Notes: generated by a model from the sequence alone, not told the origin. Shown: positions 51,401-60,374, counted from the stretch's first letter. The stretch: 64,000 nt of DNA from Coleofasciculaceae cyanobacterium (GCA_036703275.1 DATNPK010000070.1:106074-170073), one strand, 5' to 3'. Program-made: numbers and translations.

Positions 51401-51563
51401 CAGACCTCAAAATTCTCGTTTCTGGAGTCAAAAAGGTCTAATTTATAGCATAAATGGTCAATATAATGAAGCTTGCGACACATATCGCCAATCTCGCCAA
51501 GCTACTGCTGATTCTTCCGCAATTATTAATTCTATGATGGAATTAGGATGCAGAATGGATTAA
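48444..51563 (+). CDS. Tandem degenerate Ser/Thr kinase domains plus membrane helix and TPRs
   Basis: A 1039-residue protein. Two kinase-like domains lie at ~33-290 and ~300-560. The first has Glu64 in place of the ATP lysine (CVVERLSP), the loop HRDIQPIHL (Lys to Gln163, Asn to His166), and DFA at 180-182 for DFG. The second keeps Lys332, DFG (448-450) and the NIKPSNL loop, but the catalytic HRD aspartate is Asn429 (HRNIKPSN). Both probably cannot phosphorylate normally. One helix (ILPILVGLLGIGCLLG, ~585-600) follows, and about ten TPRs fill residues ~615-1039. The TPR part is likely extracytoplasmic; the kinase pair would be cytoplasmic. Likely a scaffold or sensor. Confidence 0.85.
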   Translation: MPTSKRDLLNSVPKVTNSKKIMHVPGSVVGNRYQIIQELGRLEKGKTYLAKDLQTTVDPRCVVERLSPNCDNEANWQIIQQHLENEVAVLKRIGDHPQIPQFYNYFVDERQFYLVREYIDGDNLEQEVTRKIFDEADVIYLIQDVLRILDFIHKTNVIHRDIQPIHLIRRKQDNTFVLIDFAAIGEIESTKINLQGELIFDNSLDNWSYIAPEQKTGKSHFNSDIYALARTAIYAVTGRSPQELEQTNLNWQQQCQISLKLEAILLKMMSPVVEQRYGSALEVLYDLRPLLKIRQVVGGRYLITRYLGGDGEIETYLADNLHRQYQSPCLLKQIELPQADGGGKVKIERHFAEELSVLERLGYHEQIPQLWDHFQENDEFYLVQEYIRGDNLAQKIAQNNISTSQIIQILVSALSILRFIHQNRIIHRNIKPSNLIIRDQDGQIILTDFGILADIKALPNTRGYSQNQNKQNYWSPEQIAGRPTITSDIYALGMTVIEALTKAKPVTLSRKEQTGELVWSQNIDLDRRLIKIINKMVQLDLGRRYQSAEKILHDLQRINNYNSLSRLQPVTFQAKQRTFATKISILPILVGLLGIGCLLGSIEFAFPTVRPVYYWYQGKKLLPEQPQTALNSFIKAIDLKPQSWLAWSGRGDALYVLERYPQALEAYVEATKLNPNKAEIWQKQGNTLYRLERFTEAIAAYNRALELEPENASLYNLKGKALYQLQQYQAALTMQKAALEIDRLDAQFLSDRAQNLVQLGEYYDALTVFNRVQAIEPLNLKLWQNKFLVLKALNRPQEAERVQREVNNNYIQLLQQQPRNKQHWLEQGDFFTAAGMNQKALESYNQAIELKPNMYEAWLAKGKTLTLLGQDQAALNALDKALQIRSQSYLALQAKGSVYQNQSNLTEAIANYDRAIEINPNYAPLWRDQGLALNQQTKYIQAIESLTTASNLTPYDASTWQGLAEAWSAMDQNQKALSAINRAIELRPQNSRFWSQKGLIYSINGQYNEACDTYRQSRQATADSSAIINSMMELGCRMD

Positions 51564-51979
51564 TGCTTACGTGTTTAGTCTAACGGCGTTTCAAGCGACA
51601 AGCAAAATCCTTTCTTTCCATTTGGGTGCGCATTTTTGAGCCAGTATATTGCAGAGATAGTTAAATTTTACTCGAGCTTGATTTGATGGTTAAGCCTTTC
51701 ATTTGTTTTCTATCAAATAACTAAGGGTTGGTATCTCCAACCCCAAACAAATACGCTAAGTTATCTGCTTTCAATTATGATTATTTGGCTTATTTTTTAA
51801 AAGTCATCCTGCTTATAATATTTAGTAAGAGTATTAATAATACGCATATTAGCTAACTAATATCTAAAATAATTTAATCAACTAGCTTTTTAGTTTTCTA
51901 AAAGTTTATTTAGCAATTTGCGAAGTCTAATTAGCGATAAAAATTTAATGAGTAATTAAATTCAGCTTAGATTTAAACG
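51564..51979. other. Intergenic region, one hairpin
   Basis: About 416 AT-rich bases between convergent genes. A 7-bp stem (GGGTTGG / CCAACCC, 5-base loop) lies at about 51724-51743, without a T-run. No gene or RNA was recognised. Confidence 0.45.
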
Positions 51980-52255
51980 TTAAATAAAGTAATAGTTCAA
52001 ATTTAGTCTTGCTTTGCTTATCTTAGCCGAAAGGCGATTAACCGTAGCAATTTTTTCTTCTATTTGTCCTGATAACTGAGAATCTTTATTGTATTTTTGC
52101 TGGTGTTTTTGTAGTTTAGCTAAAGTTTCTTTGACAGTGGCTAATTCTTTTTCAATTTTAATTAATAGAATAATTAATCTGGCAACCTTTACTGTTTTTT
52201 CTTCAGCAACAATCTCTTGCTGAATAGATGCGATGTAGTTATTAATATCTTCCAT
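51980..52255 (-). CDS. Small coiled-coil hypothetical protein
   Basis: A 91-residue protein rich in Lys, Glu and Ile, with heptad-like spacing over nearly its whole length (KVARLIILLIKIEKELATVK, ETLAKLQKHQQKYNK). It probably folds as a helical hairpin or coiled-coil dimer. It lacks known domains. No partner gene is adjacent, and the context gives no function. Confidence 0.45.
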   Translation of the reverse strand: MEDINNYIASIQQEIVAEEKTVKVARLIILLIKIEKELATVKETLAKLQKHQQKYNKDSQLSGQIEEKIATVNRLSAKISKARLNLNYYFI

Positions 52256-52661
52256 GAATTTACTGATATGTTGACTAATATGACAGAATAACTGCGCTTG
52301 TTTTTATTTCTTAAACCAAGTATATCCGTGAATATGAGGTCATGGTATAAAGTTTGCGTAATTGTTGGAGTATTTATATAAACAATATGTAAATTTGTCC
52401 ATCAAACTCCCCAAAACTAGTCGCAGCAGTAACTTTGCCTCAGAATATATTCTCTATAAGCCAGCTTATTTATATTTTACAAGCTGAAATCCCAAATTTT
52501 CATGATTATTTTCTAGTCAATTTCAGCTAAGGAAATATATCAAACTACAAAAACAATGTTCTTGCGTAAGATCGGCTCAATTTTTAGTACTTATAGGCTG
52601 CAATATTTGCGATTAAGAATGTTAGAACATATATTTGAATTTCACAATTTGCAGATAAACT
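52256..52661. other. Divergent intergenic region, nothing recognised
   Basis: About 406 bases between divergent genes. It must hold the promoter of the mechanosensitive channel gene. I see no strong hairpin, repeat or RNA gene. Confidence 0.45.
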
Positions 52662-53507
52662 ATGAATGAAATTATTAACACTATCAGCAAAGTACTGCTA
52701 GAATTACTTGCTCAATCAATAAAAGCACTTCCTAGTTTGCTGTCTGCTTTAGTAGTGCTGTTTTTAACTAGGTATGCAGCACAAATAGTGCTGAAAATTG
52801 CTGATGAAACAGGAAGGCGTGCTATTAAGAGCAATTCCCTAAAGCTCCTACTAACAAAAGTTTGTCGAATTGGTGTCTGGACAATAGGAATTTTGTTCGC
52901 TTGCGTTTTGGCGTTCCCGGGATTTGAACTGGGAGATATTATTGCTACTCTCGGTGTCGGTTCTGTAGCAATTGGTTTTGCGTTCCAAGATATATTTAAA
53001 AACTTTTTAGCAGGAATTATTTTGTTAGTCGAAGAGCCATTTCGGATTGGCGATGAAGTGGTAATTGGTGACTATGAGGGTAAGGTTGAAAATATTAGCA
53101 TTCGTACCACTAAAATTCGTACCTATAAAGGAGAGAGAGTATTGTTACCTAACTCTACTGTCTTTACCGATGCCGTAAAGGTAGTCACCGCTTATGACTA
53201 TCGGCGGACGGATTTGGGTGTAGGTGTAGATTACAATACTTCTTTGCCACAAGCTAAGAAACTTTTAGCACAAACTATTGCCAGTGTTTCTGGAGTAATG
53301 ACCGAACCAGTTCCAGAAATTGACGTAGTGAACTTTGGCGAGAGTTCAATCGATTTTGTGGTTCGCTATTGGAGTGATTCATCGCAAAAACAGATACGTA
53401 ATGTGCAAACTAAAGCCATTATTGCGATTAAAAAAGCTTTGGATGGTGCAAATATCAGCATCCCTTACCCCATTCGGACTCTCTACTACTATGAGCGAGA
53501 AAAATAG
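52662..53507 (+). CDS. MscS-type mechanosensitive ion channel
   Basis: A 281-residue membrane protein with the MscS core: about three N-terminal helices, of which the third is the pore-lining one (LGVGSVAIGFAFQDIFKNFL, AGIILLVEEPFRIGDEVVIG), then the beta domain (VENISIRTTKIRTYKGERVL, LPNSTVFTDAV). The C-terminal cytoplasmic cage portion runs to the end (ISIPYPIRTLYYYEREK). It opens under membrane tension and releases solutes after osmotic downshock. The length fits the simple MscS subclass. ATG at 52662. Confidence 0.92.
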   Translation: MNEIINTISKVLLELLAQSIKALPSLLSALVVLFLTRYAAQIVLKIADETGRRAIKSNSLKLLLTKVCRIGVWTIGILFACVLAFPGFELGDIIATLGVGSVAIGFAFQDIFKNFLAGIILLVEEPFRIGDEVVIGDYEGKVENISIRTTKIRTYKGERVLLPNSTVFTDAVKVVTAYDYRRTDLGVGVDYNTSLPQAKKLLAQTIASVSGVMTEPVPEIDVVNFGESSIDFVVRYWSDSSQKQIRNVQTKAIIAIKKALDGANISIPYPIRTLYYYEREK

Positions 53508-53636
53508 GCGTTGCTAATTTTAAGTATGATGTAATATAAAATATTACGGTTTATAGCTAATAGCTTTTAAACAAGTATACTCAACCGCAACTTTTACATT
53601 TCATACCCCAATTCAGCAACGCCAAAATAAGACTAA

Positions 53637-55097
53637 TTAGCCTCTTCCTGGTTCAGTCAGAGAAACATCAACCAGATTAATTTCTTGCTTCAGACTGTTT
53701 AGAGGAGGATTCATGGTCTGAACGTTACCCACAACCAGGGTAACCAACCGATCTGGCTGAAGATATTCTTGTGCAACATCTAAAATATCTTCTCTGGTTG
53801 TATTTTGGACTTGCTCTTGATATTCAAAGATAAAATCTTCAGGATAGTCAAAGTATTCATAACGCATTAGTCGAGATAGGGTTTGACTGGGGTCTTGAAA
53901 ATTAAAGACAAATGAGTTGAGAATTGATTCTTTGGCATTGTCTAGCTCTTGCTTAGACACAAGTTTGGTGCGCAGTTTTTTAATCTCATTAATAGTCGAT
54001 CTAATAAAAGGAACGGTATTATTAGTTTGAGTTTGTCCCCCCGCGATAAACATTCCATCAAAGTCATAGCTAGGACTCCAAGAGCCATATACGCTATAGG
54101 CTAGACCCTGACGCGATCGCACTTCGTTAAACAAACGTCCGCCAAAACCGTTTAAAACGCCGTTAAGAACACTAAGGGTTGGGTAATCGGGACTATCAAA
54201 CTGACCGCCAATGTGACCCAAGAGAATATTGCTCTGAGTCAGCTGGGGACGATCGATGGCAAAGATTCCTTGCTCGTATTTTTGACTCGCTGCTGGTGTT
54301 TCTAAAGCCGGTAGGGAAGTATCTGCTTGCCAATCGCCAAAGGCATCCTGTACCCGCTCGATCATGGCATCAGTCTCAAAATCACCAACTATACCCAGAA
54401 TTATGTTTTCAGGACGAACATAGGTTTGATAAAAGTCGGTAACATCTTGACGCGAAATGTTATCTAAGGTGTTATATTCAATCGTCCGAGCATAAGGACT
54501 AGTTTCACCGTAAATAACCTTATTAAATTCACGATTGGCAATATCATTGGGATCGTCATTACGACGAGCAATTGCTCCCTGTTGCTGCTTAAGCGCGATC
54601 GCCAATTTTTCAGGAGCAAAAGCTGGCTGACGAAGTACTTCCGTAAATAGAGGAAATACCGTATTTAAGTCTTCGCTAAGAGTATCAAAGCTAGCATTGC
54701 CAGAAGTATTATCAATACTGGTTTCTACACTGGCCGCTTTTTGTTCCAAGATTGAATTCAACTCGTCTGCGGGGTGATTTTCGGTTCCGCCACTACGCAT
54801 CAGTCTTCCTGTTAACTCAGCCAAACCAACTTTGTTAGCAGGTTCATAACGCGAACCAGTCCGAATTATCGCCGTACCGCTAATCAGTGGTAAATCTCGA
54901 TCTTCTAGAAGGTATACTACCATGCCATTCTCTAGTTCATACCTTTCATATTCAGGTAGCTGAATTTCTGGCAGAGGCTCAAAGTCCAATTCTGTATAGT
55001 GTTTAGGAGTATCAGCTGCCGCAGTTAGCCGAACCGTAAATGATAATAAAACTGTAAATAAGACCAAACTTAACCAAGAAAATATTTTTCTACTCAT
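53637..55097 (-). CDS. M16 peptidase-like protein, catalytically inactive subunit
   Basis: A 486-residue exported protein with a signal peptide (MSRKIFSWLSLVLFTVLLSF, cut near residue 28) and two M16 domains. Canonical M16 peptidases carry HxxEH near KxGxAHFLEH; here the same place reads KVGLAELTGRLMRSGG (89-104), so both zinc histidines and the glutamate are gone. The C-terminal half has the R-Y loop typical of the partner subunit (RQGLAYSVYGSWSPSYDFDG). It is thus likely the non-catalytic subunit of a two-subunit zinc protease. The active subunit is not in this window. Confidence 0.85.
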   Translation of the reverse strand: MSRKIFSWLSLVLFTVLLSFTVRLTAAADTPKHYTELDFEPLPEIQLPEYERYELENGMVVYLLEDRDLPLISGTAIIRTGSRYEPANKVGLAELTGRLMRSGGTENHPADELNSILEQKAASVETSIDNTSGNASFDTLSEDLNTVFPLFTEVLRQPAFAPEKLAIALKQQQGAIARRNDDPNDIANREFNKVIYGETSPYARTIEYNTLDNISRQDVTDFYQTYVRPENIILGIVGDFETDAMIERVQDAFGDWQADTSLPALETPAASQKYEQGIFAIDRPQLTQSNILLGHIGGQFDSPDYPTLSVLNGVLNGFGGRLFNEVRSRQGLAYSVYGSWSPSYDFDGMFIAGGQTQTNNTVPFIRSTINEIKKLRTKLVSKQELDNAKESILNSFVFNFQDPSQTLSRLMRYEYFDYPEDFIFEYQEQVQNTTREDILDVAQEYLQPDRLVTLVVGNVQTMNPPLNSLKQEINLVDVSLTEPGRG

Positions 55098-55200
55098 TTA
55101 TATCTACATCGAAAGAAGCTTTACTATTCTATCTATCAGCAATTGAGCTTGCTCAAAGCAGACGGACGGCTGTTTATGATCTAGTCTTTATGGCGATCGC

Positions 55201-55408
55201 GAAGGACGGACGCAAAGCTTATCCGAAGGTGTACCCTTTAGGGAATCCTTTAGGGCGAAGCTTATACTAAAGCATATGCGAAGCGGTATCCTTTAGGACT
55301 CGCTTCGCATCGTCCGAAGGTGTCTCTGTGCGGATACACTTGCGGATATACCATGCACGGGAATCCTTTAGGGCTAATCCTTTAGGGTACCCGAAGGGTA
55401 ATCGCGCC
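55201..55408. repeat. Patch of short interspersed repeats
   Basis: About 200 bases between the M16 and bestrophin genes. TCCTTTAGG or CCCTTTAGG occurs five times (near 55233, 55245, 55288, 55362, 55377) and CCGAAGG three times (near 55223, 55313, 55391). A 10-bp inverted pair (ATGCGAAGCG at 55276, CGCTTCGCAT at 55301) lies among them. The mix of CTTTAGG and CGAAG words is like the short interspersed repeats of larger-genome cyanobacteria. No coding capacity is seen. Confidence 0.7.
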
Positions 55409-55486
55409 TTGGCATTAGATTAACTAGATAGCTTATTAATCCAAAATTCCAGCTATGGCGAAGCGTATTTTCTGGACATTAAGGGT

Positions 55487-56389
55487 TCAAACTCTTGGCA
55501 AGAGAAATATAGCAATACTCTCCACATCGTTAATAATCTTGTTACAAAGGTCATTTACTGGTAGATCGTTAACACCGTAAAGAAAAGGGTTTTCTAGCTC
55601 TTTGCCTACTTCTTCTAGCCCTAACAAAATAAAGCTAACAATAGCAACTACTGGTATTGCCCACCATCCCATTTTTTGAATCAAGTTAAATGGTAGACCC
55701 AGACAGTAAATTAAAATTAATCGTTTTAGATAAATACGGTAGGCAATTGGTAGTGGTGTTTGGGAAATACGCTCACAACTACTAAGTCCTTCTACCATAT
55801 TGTTGAGCATACTATTCATCTCAACTATTTGAGAGCTATCAATTGTCCCCAATTTAAGCTGTTGTTGCAAATATTCGCCGATCCATAAAGCAATTTGTAA
55901 CGATAAGCGTTTAGCATTATTTATTTCTACAGCTTGTTTTTTACTTAGTAAGGCTTTAAGTTCTTCATTAACTGGCTCATTTCTTAACTGTAATTTAGTA
56001 GCAACCGCAAAAGCAGCTAAAAGTTTTAAAATCGCAGCTTTTTTTGCTCGATCTTCTTCGTCTTTTTCAGGTACACTCAAACGGATAAAACGAGCTAAAT
56101 TGCGAATATTAACCACCAGCATTCCTAAAGATTTTCGACCATCCCAAAATCGTTCGTAAGAAGTGTTAGTACGAAACACTAATAGTAAACCTAAAACTAA
56201 ATTGTAAACAACATTATTAGTTAGCTCCCCAATATGTAAAATAAATGGTTGTTCTTTCCAGTAGGGCAACAAACATATAGAAGCAGCAAAAATAGTGAAC
56301 ATCAAAATTCGCGGCAAAATAGTTTTAATTACCGAACCTTCTAATTGAAATGTGATTTCCAACCAGCTTAACTTTCGTTCTGTAGACAT
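55487..56389 (-). CDS. Bestrophin family anion channel
   Basis: A 300-residue membrane protein. The bestrophin signature is YNLVLGLLLVFRTNTSYERF, then WDGRKSLGMLVVNIRNLARF, with the conserved RTNTSYERFWDGR block near residue 72-84. Four hydrophobic segments fit the fold. The family forms anion (chloride/bicarbonate) channels; in cyanobacteria and plastids related proteins influence thylakoid ion balance. The start is the ATG at 56389. Confidence 0.9.
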   Translation of the reverse strand: MSTERKLSWLEITFQLEGSVIKTILPRILMFTIFAASICLLPYWKEQPFILHIGELTNNVVYNLVLGLLLVFRTNTSYERFWDGRKSLGMLVVNIRNLARFIRLSVPEKDEEDRAKKAAILKLLAAFAVATKLQLRNEPVNEELKALLSKKQAVEINNAKRLSLQIALWIGEYLQQQLKLGTIDSSQIVEMNSMLNNMVEGLSSCERISQTPLPIAYRIYLKRLILIYCLGLPFNLIQKMGWWAIPVVAIVSFILLGLEEVGKELENPFLYGVNDLPVNDLCNKIINDVESIAIFLLPRV

Positions 56390-56429
56390 TTAAAACATCC
56401 AAATAACTTAAACTTATAATTTTATCAAC

Positions 56430-56473
56430 ATGGCGATTCCACATGGTCGGGTTTCCCGACCGTGGCTCGCCAT
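56430..56473. repeat. Large nested hairpin at the left edge of the dnd locus
   Basis: Nested arms ATGGCGA/TCGCCAT, CCAC/GTGG and GGTCGGG/CCCGACC close on a 3-base loop. It lies 250 bp past the dndD stop. No T-run follows on either strand, so it is more likely a repeat-element remnant or mRNA-stabilising hairpin than a simple terminator. The rest of 56390-56725 shows no gene. Confidence 0.65.
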
Positions 56474-56725
56474 CAAAATGTATTGTCTATCAAATTCTTT
56501 CAAAACTTAGATTCTGTATATCTTACAATTTCAATTTTTTAGTTGGGTTTTTTATCTCCAGGTGTAATCAGAAATAATTAAATAAAAAATCTCGATCAAA
56601 TAGTGCTTGACATGATATTCTATACATAGTCGAAAATAGTGCGCAATGCGAACCTGAGTCCAGTAATTATAGTTGCGAGCAAAAAAATAGCCAGACAGTA
56701 AGGCACGAGTTTCTGGCAAGATAAT

Positions 56726-58720
56726 TTACCAAAAATAGCCTTTTTCTATCGTGGTTTGACGGCTATTGGCATTATATTTAAGCAAGTATTCGGCGGAAAT
56801 TGCTTCTTGCTCTCTTAACAGGGTTATTTCTTTTTCGCCTATTTCCGTATCAGTAGAAAGCAATATTACCTGATGAGATGCGGTGGGGAAATATCGCTCA
56901 ACTAAATTATTACGGTGGGAAGAATCTAGCCTACCTAAAGGGGTATCGATCGCGATCGGTAAGTTACGACCAGATACTCTAGCAAGCCCCCATAAAAAAG
57001 CGATCGCCAGTAGTTGTTTTTCCCCTGCGGATAAACGCTGTTTCGGGAAAGGTTGACCATCAGTGTCGTACAAAGCCAGTTTAAAGCGATCGCTATCAAT
57101 AGTGATGCGGTTAATTAAATTAGATTTATGTAAAAGATATAAAAAGCAATCTTTGACTTCTGTTTCTAACTTATTAAGTTTTTTAAGAGTAAGTTTTTCT
57201 TTAAAAAGCTTGAGAGTTTTTTGTACCCGATCGACCGATTTAATAATATGTTCATCATTAATATTGACAATCGCATCCTCGCTAAAGTTTTTTAGCTTAC
57301 GGTTTAATTCTTGTTGGATACGTTCAATTTCCTTGGCTAAACTTTCAGCTTTTTCCTGTTTAATTTTATATAAGGCCTTGCAGTTACTTACTTCTTGTTG
57401 TGTATCCTCAACTGCTAAGACTAGTTGCTGATAATCTTCAGGGGATGCTGCGAGCGCTAACTGAGATTCAGTATTATTTATTTCTGTTTCTAGCCGATCG
57501 ATCCATTCAATAATATTTTGAACTTGCTTAACTTGAAAAGGTAAACGAACTTGAGAAATACTAATTAACTGCTGTAATTGAGATTCAGTTAAATGCAGAA
57601 AACTATTTGGTTCGTTTTCAATTGAATCGGCGATCGCTTGATTTTCTTGCTCAATAAAAAAATTAACTTTACTAATTGATTCGGCTGATAAACAGATGCT
57701 ATTTAAATAATCTAATAATTTCTTATCTCTAGCTTGCAAAACCCCTTGAGCTTGTTTAAACTGTTGAATTTTAATTTCTTGCCTAGACTGAGTAGCTGCT
57801 GCGGATAATAAAGGGGTAATTAACTGTAACGGTAAACTCTCACTAGCTAAAATAATTAACTCTTGTCTTTTCGCTTCTAGTTGAATATTTAGCTCTTTAA
57901 GTTTGGTTTCAATTTCTTCCCTTTTGCTAGCAATTTTACCACCTTCTTGATTAAACTTTTGACGGGCGCGATCGCATTCTTGATTAGCTTGCTTTAACTT
58001 CTGCTGTAGTTCGGCTATTTCCTGATTAACCTTGGCTTTTTCAGCTTTTTTAGCTGCCAACTTATTTTCGATTTCTTCTATGGTTAATAACTGAGTTTTA
58101 CTAGCGATCGCTTTTCGCTTGCGATTTACTAATACTGTCAAATCTATAGCTAGCTTTTCGGCTAATTCTAAGCCTAATAAATTATTAATTGCTTCCACGA
58201 CAGCAGGAGGAGGTGTATCCAATTCAGCTAACTCTTTGACCTGTTCACCATCAAATAAAAATAGACTAGAAATACCTAATGGTAGAATATTTTCAATATA
58301 CTCATCCCAATTTTCTTCCAAATTGCGATCAAATTGGTTTTCTCTTTCAATACTAAGACTATCCTTGCCGTCTTTAGGTGGTTTTTGCCACGCACGAATA
58401 ATTTTAAACTGTTGCCAATGACCTTCAAAAATATACTCAAAAGATAACTGTATTTGTGTCAGATCTGCCGAAGTTGCTTGACTGTTTACCGACTGAGATA
58501 AGAAATCAGCATACCCTAAATTACCCCGCGTCGAACATTTAGCCCGTTGTCCATATAAAGCCAAACGAATTGCATCCATCAAAGTAGTTTTTCCACCACC
58601 ATTCATCCCTCCCAACAAGATAATTGGTTGAATGATACCATTATTTTCGGGGCGTAAATTAATCGTATGTTTGCCTGCATACGCACCAAAGTTCTCGATA
58701 ACTAACTCGGTAAAAATCAT
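56726..58720 (-). CDS. dndD: DNA phosphorothioation ATPase DndD
   Basis: A 664-residue SMC/Rad50-like ATPase. Residues 1-50 hold the N-terminal lobe (IFTELVIENFGAYAGKHTIN, then Walker A GGMNGGGKTT at 37-46). Residues ~200-500 are coiled coil. The C-terminal lobe has the signature LSAGEKQLLAIAFLWGLARV (from ~563) and the Walker B LPIAIDTPLGRLD (~587-599). Length and lobe order match DndD. Family knowledge: it supports sulfur insertion into DNA, probably ATP-driven nicking or remodelling. It starts 22 bp after dndC in the same direction and carries several HIP1 sites. Confidence 0.92.
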   Translation of the reverse strand: MIFTELVIENFGAYAGKHTINLRPENNGIIQPIILLGGMNGGGKTTLMDAIRLALYGQRAKCSTRGNLGYADFLSQSVNSQATSADLTQIQLSFEYIFEGHWQQFKIIRAWQKPPKDGKDSLSIERENQFDRNLEENWDEYIENILPLGISSLFLFDGEQVKELAELDTPPPAVVEAINNLLGLELAEKLAIDLTVLVNRKRKAIASKTQLLTIEEIENKLAAKKAEKAKVNQEIAELQQKLKQANQECDRARQKFNQEGGKIASKREEIETKLKELNIQLEAKRQELIILASESLPLQLITPLLSAAATQSRQEIKIQQFKQAQGVLQARDKKLLDYLNSICLSAESISKVNFFIEQENQAIADSIENEPNSFLHLTESQLQQLISISQVRLPFQVKQVQNIIEWIDRLETEINNTESQLALAASPEDYQQLVLAVEDTQQEVSNCKALYKIKQEKAESLAKEIERIQQELNRKLKNFSEDAIVNINDEHIIKSVDRVQKTLKLFKEKLTLKKLNKLETEVKDCFLYLLHKSNLINRITIDSDRFKLALYDTDGQPFPKQRLSAGEKQLLAIAFLWGLARVSGRNLPIAIDTPLGRLDSSHRNNLVERYFPTASHQVILLSTDTEIGEKEITLLREQEAISAEYLLKYNANSRQTTIEKGYFW

Positions 58721-58742
58721 TTAAACATTGATCATTGAATAT

Positions 58743-60374
58743 TTATTTGTTATTAGCAGCAACCTCGCCACTTCCTTCAACGGAGTGACTAGCAAATTTA
58801 ATACTTCCCCAATTAGCTTGATTCTCTTCTTCTAAGTTATTACCTGGCTTGTTTAATTGTTCTACTTGTTCCCTTACCGCTTCAATATCACCTTGTTCAA
58901 CAGCAGTTTTTAGATCGTACTTTTGATGTGCATTTGCGATCGCTTCTTCCTTGCTTCTAGAACTAGTATCAAAGCATTTTGCCAAACTATCATAAATACC
59001 CGTACGGCGATTTTTAGTATAAAATTGCCTTTCTGTATCTAACAGCTTCGACATCAATTCCAACTGCATCTCATCATCACATATTTCCGCCAAAGTTTCC
59101 CATTCATCATTACCTAATAACTTTTCATCAGCACCAATTCTGATATCTTTAAATACTTCCCCTGTTACTTCTTGATAAATGCGGGGTAAACTATCATCAA
59201 ATTCGTGTTTCTCTTCTAGCCAAATTCTTCTGATTTCGCTCAACTCTTCAGAAGTAATTAAACTAATATCCTTAAATTCTTCAGGCGCATTCTGCCTAAC
59301 TTCGACTTGTGCCGATAATACCCGTCTTAACCAAGTTTCTCGCCATTTCTTAGTATAAGGGCCAGGGATAGGTTCAATCGAAGTTTCTCCATCTTGGTTA
59401 CGTTCAAACAACTGCACGTTACCACGGAGACGACGAAAATCGCGCCGATGGCGATCGTTTCTCATATCCAAATCGTTACGAATATCTAATAGAGGCTGTA
59501 ACCATTCTTTTTCTTCATCATTTTGAATCATTGCCTCCATCGACTTATCTTTATTTACCATAGTGCATACCCAACAGCCAAATCTAGAATCTCCGCAACT
59601 AGGCGTAGATGTGTCAACTACCATTGGACATTCGTTATCAGCAGTTGCACCACGATACATAGTAAATAAATCGTTATTATTTCCTCCCCAAGGATTATCC
59701 CACTGCATAAGATACATCCAAACTTCGTTAGTAGTCCACTCTTCAATTGGAGTGTATACTAATGAATTAGGTAAACTAGCATTTGGACTAAGGCGATCGC
59801 GTACTCTTTTTTGCTCGTGCTTTTTCATTGTTGCAGCACGCTTAGCACTTTCAGCTTTGCGAGTACCTAATACTAATATTGTCTCGCCATGAGAACGAAC
59901 CGTTTGTCTGATAAATTGATTTGCTGGCTTGATTTTCATTCTCTCCGTACACCAACGAAACTGATTTCTCGGGGCAGGATAACCTTTTCCCATCAAACAA
60001 ACCCAAAAAGAATTTTTCACCTCTGGATTAAGTAAATTTGCCATAAACGGCATTTTTTGTTTTATTGCTGCTTCATCTAGTTTCTTTATCGAATTTCTTA
60101 CCCAAGCCGAAACAATAGGGTTTTCTACAAGAGTATCAGTAGAGATAACATAAACAGTTTTGCTGCGCTTTTCTAATGGTAACGCTGCGATCGCATTCCA
60201 AATTAATTGCAACACACAACTACTGTCTTTTCCCCAAGAAACACCAATTATCCAGGGGATTTCATCTTGACAGTACAACTCTTGAATTTCAGCAGTAAGA
60301 AATCCGATACTTTCTATAAATTCAGGGGTATCGCGCTTATTTAATTTATTTTTTGTTTGTTTTGCCAAGCTCAT
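58743..60374 (-). CDS. dndC: DNA phosphorothioation sulfurtransferase DndC
   Basis: A 543-residue PAPS-reductase-type sulfurtransferase. The P-loop is IIGVSWGKDSSCVLQLIWNA (SWGKDSS 46-52). FRWCTERMKIKP (139-150) is typical of DndC. The iron-sulfur cysteines are Cys249, Cys260, Cys267 and Cys270 (spacing CX10CX6CX2C) in NECPMVVDTSTPSCGDSRFG, CWVC. It activates the DNA backbone with ATP and receives sulfur from a cysteine desulfurase (DndA or IscS). Start ATG 60374. It heads the leftward dndC-dndD operon and faces the GIY-YIG gene across a divergent promoter. Confidence 0.94.
   Translation of the reverse strand: MSLAKQTKNKLNKRDTPEFIESIGFLTAEIQELYCQDEIPWIIGVSWGKDSSCVLQLIWNAIAALPLEKRSKTVYVISTDTLVENPIVSAWVRNSIKKLDEAAIKQKMPFMANLLNPEVKNSFWVCLMGKGYPAPRNQFRWCTERMKIKPANQFIRQTVRSHGETILVLGTRKAESAKRAATMKKHEQKRVRDRLSPNASLPNSLVYTPIEEWTTNEVWMYLMQWDNPWGGNNNDLFTMYRGATADNECPMVVDTSTPSCGDSRFGCWVCTMVNKDKSMEAMIQNDEEKEWLQPLLDIRNDLDMRNDRHRRDFRRLRGNVQLFERNQDGETSIEPIPGPYTKKWRETWLRRVLSAQVEVRQNAPEEFKDISLITSEELSEIRRIWLEEKHEFDDSLPRIYQEVTGEVFKDIRIGADEKLLGNDEWETLAEICDDEMQLELMSKLLDTERQFYTKNRRTGIYDSLAKCFDTSSRSKEEAIANAHQKYDLKTAVEQGDIEAVREQVEQLNKPGNNLEEENQANWGSIKFASHSVEGSGEVAANNK

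Noticed and set aside
57063..57431. A 122-codon open frame on the plus strand inside dndD
   Set aside because: It is antisense to the DndD coiled coil; Lys/Glu-rich coiled coils often leave long open antisense frames.
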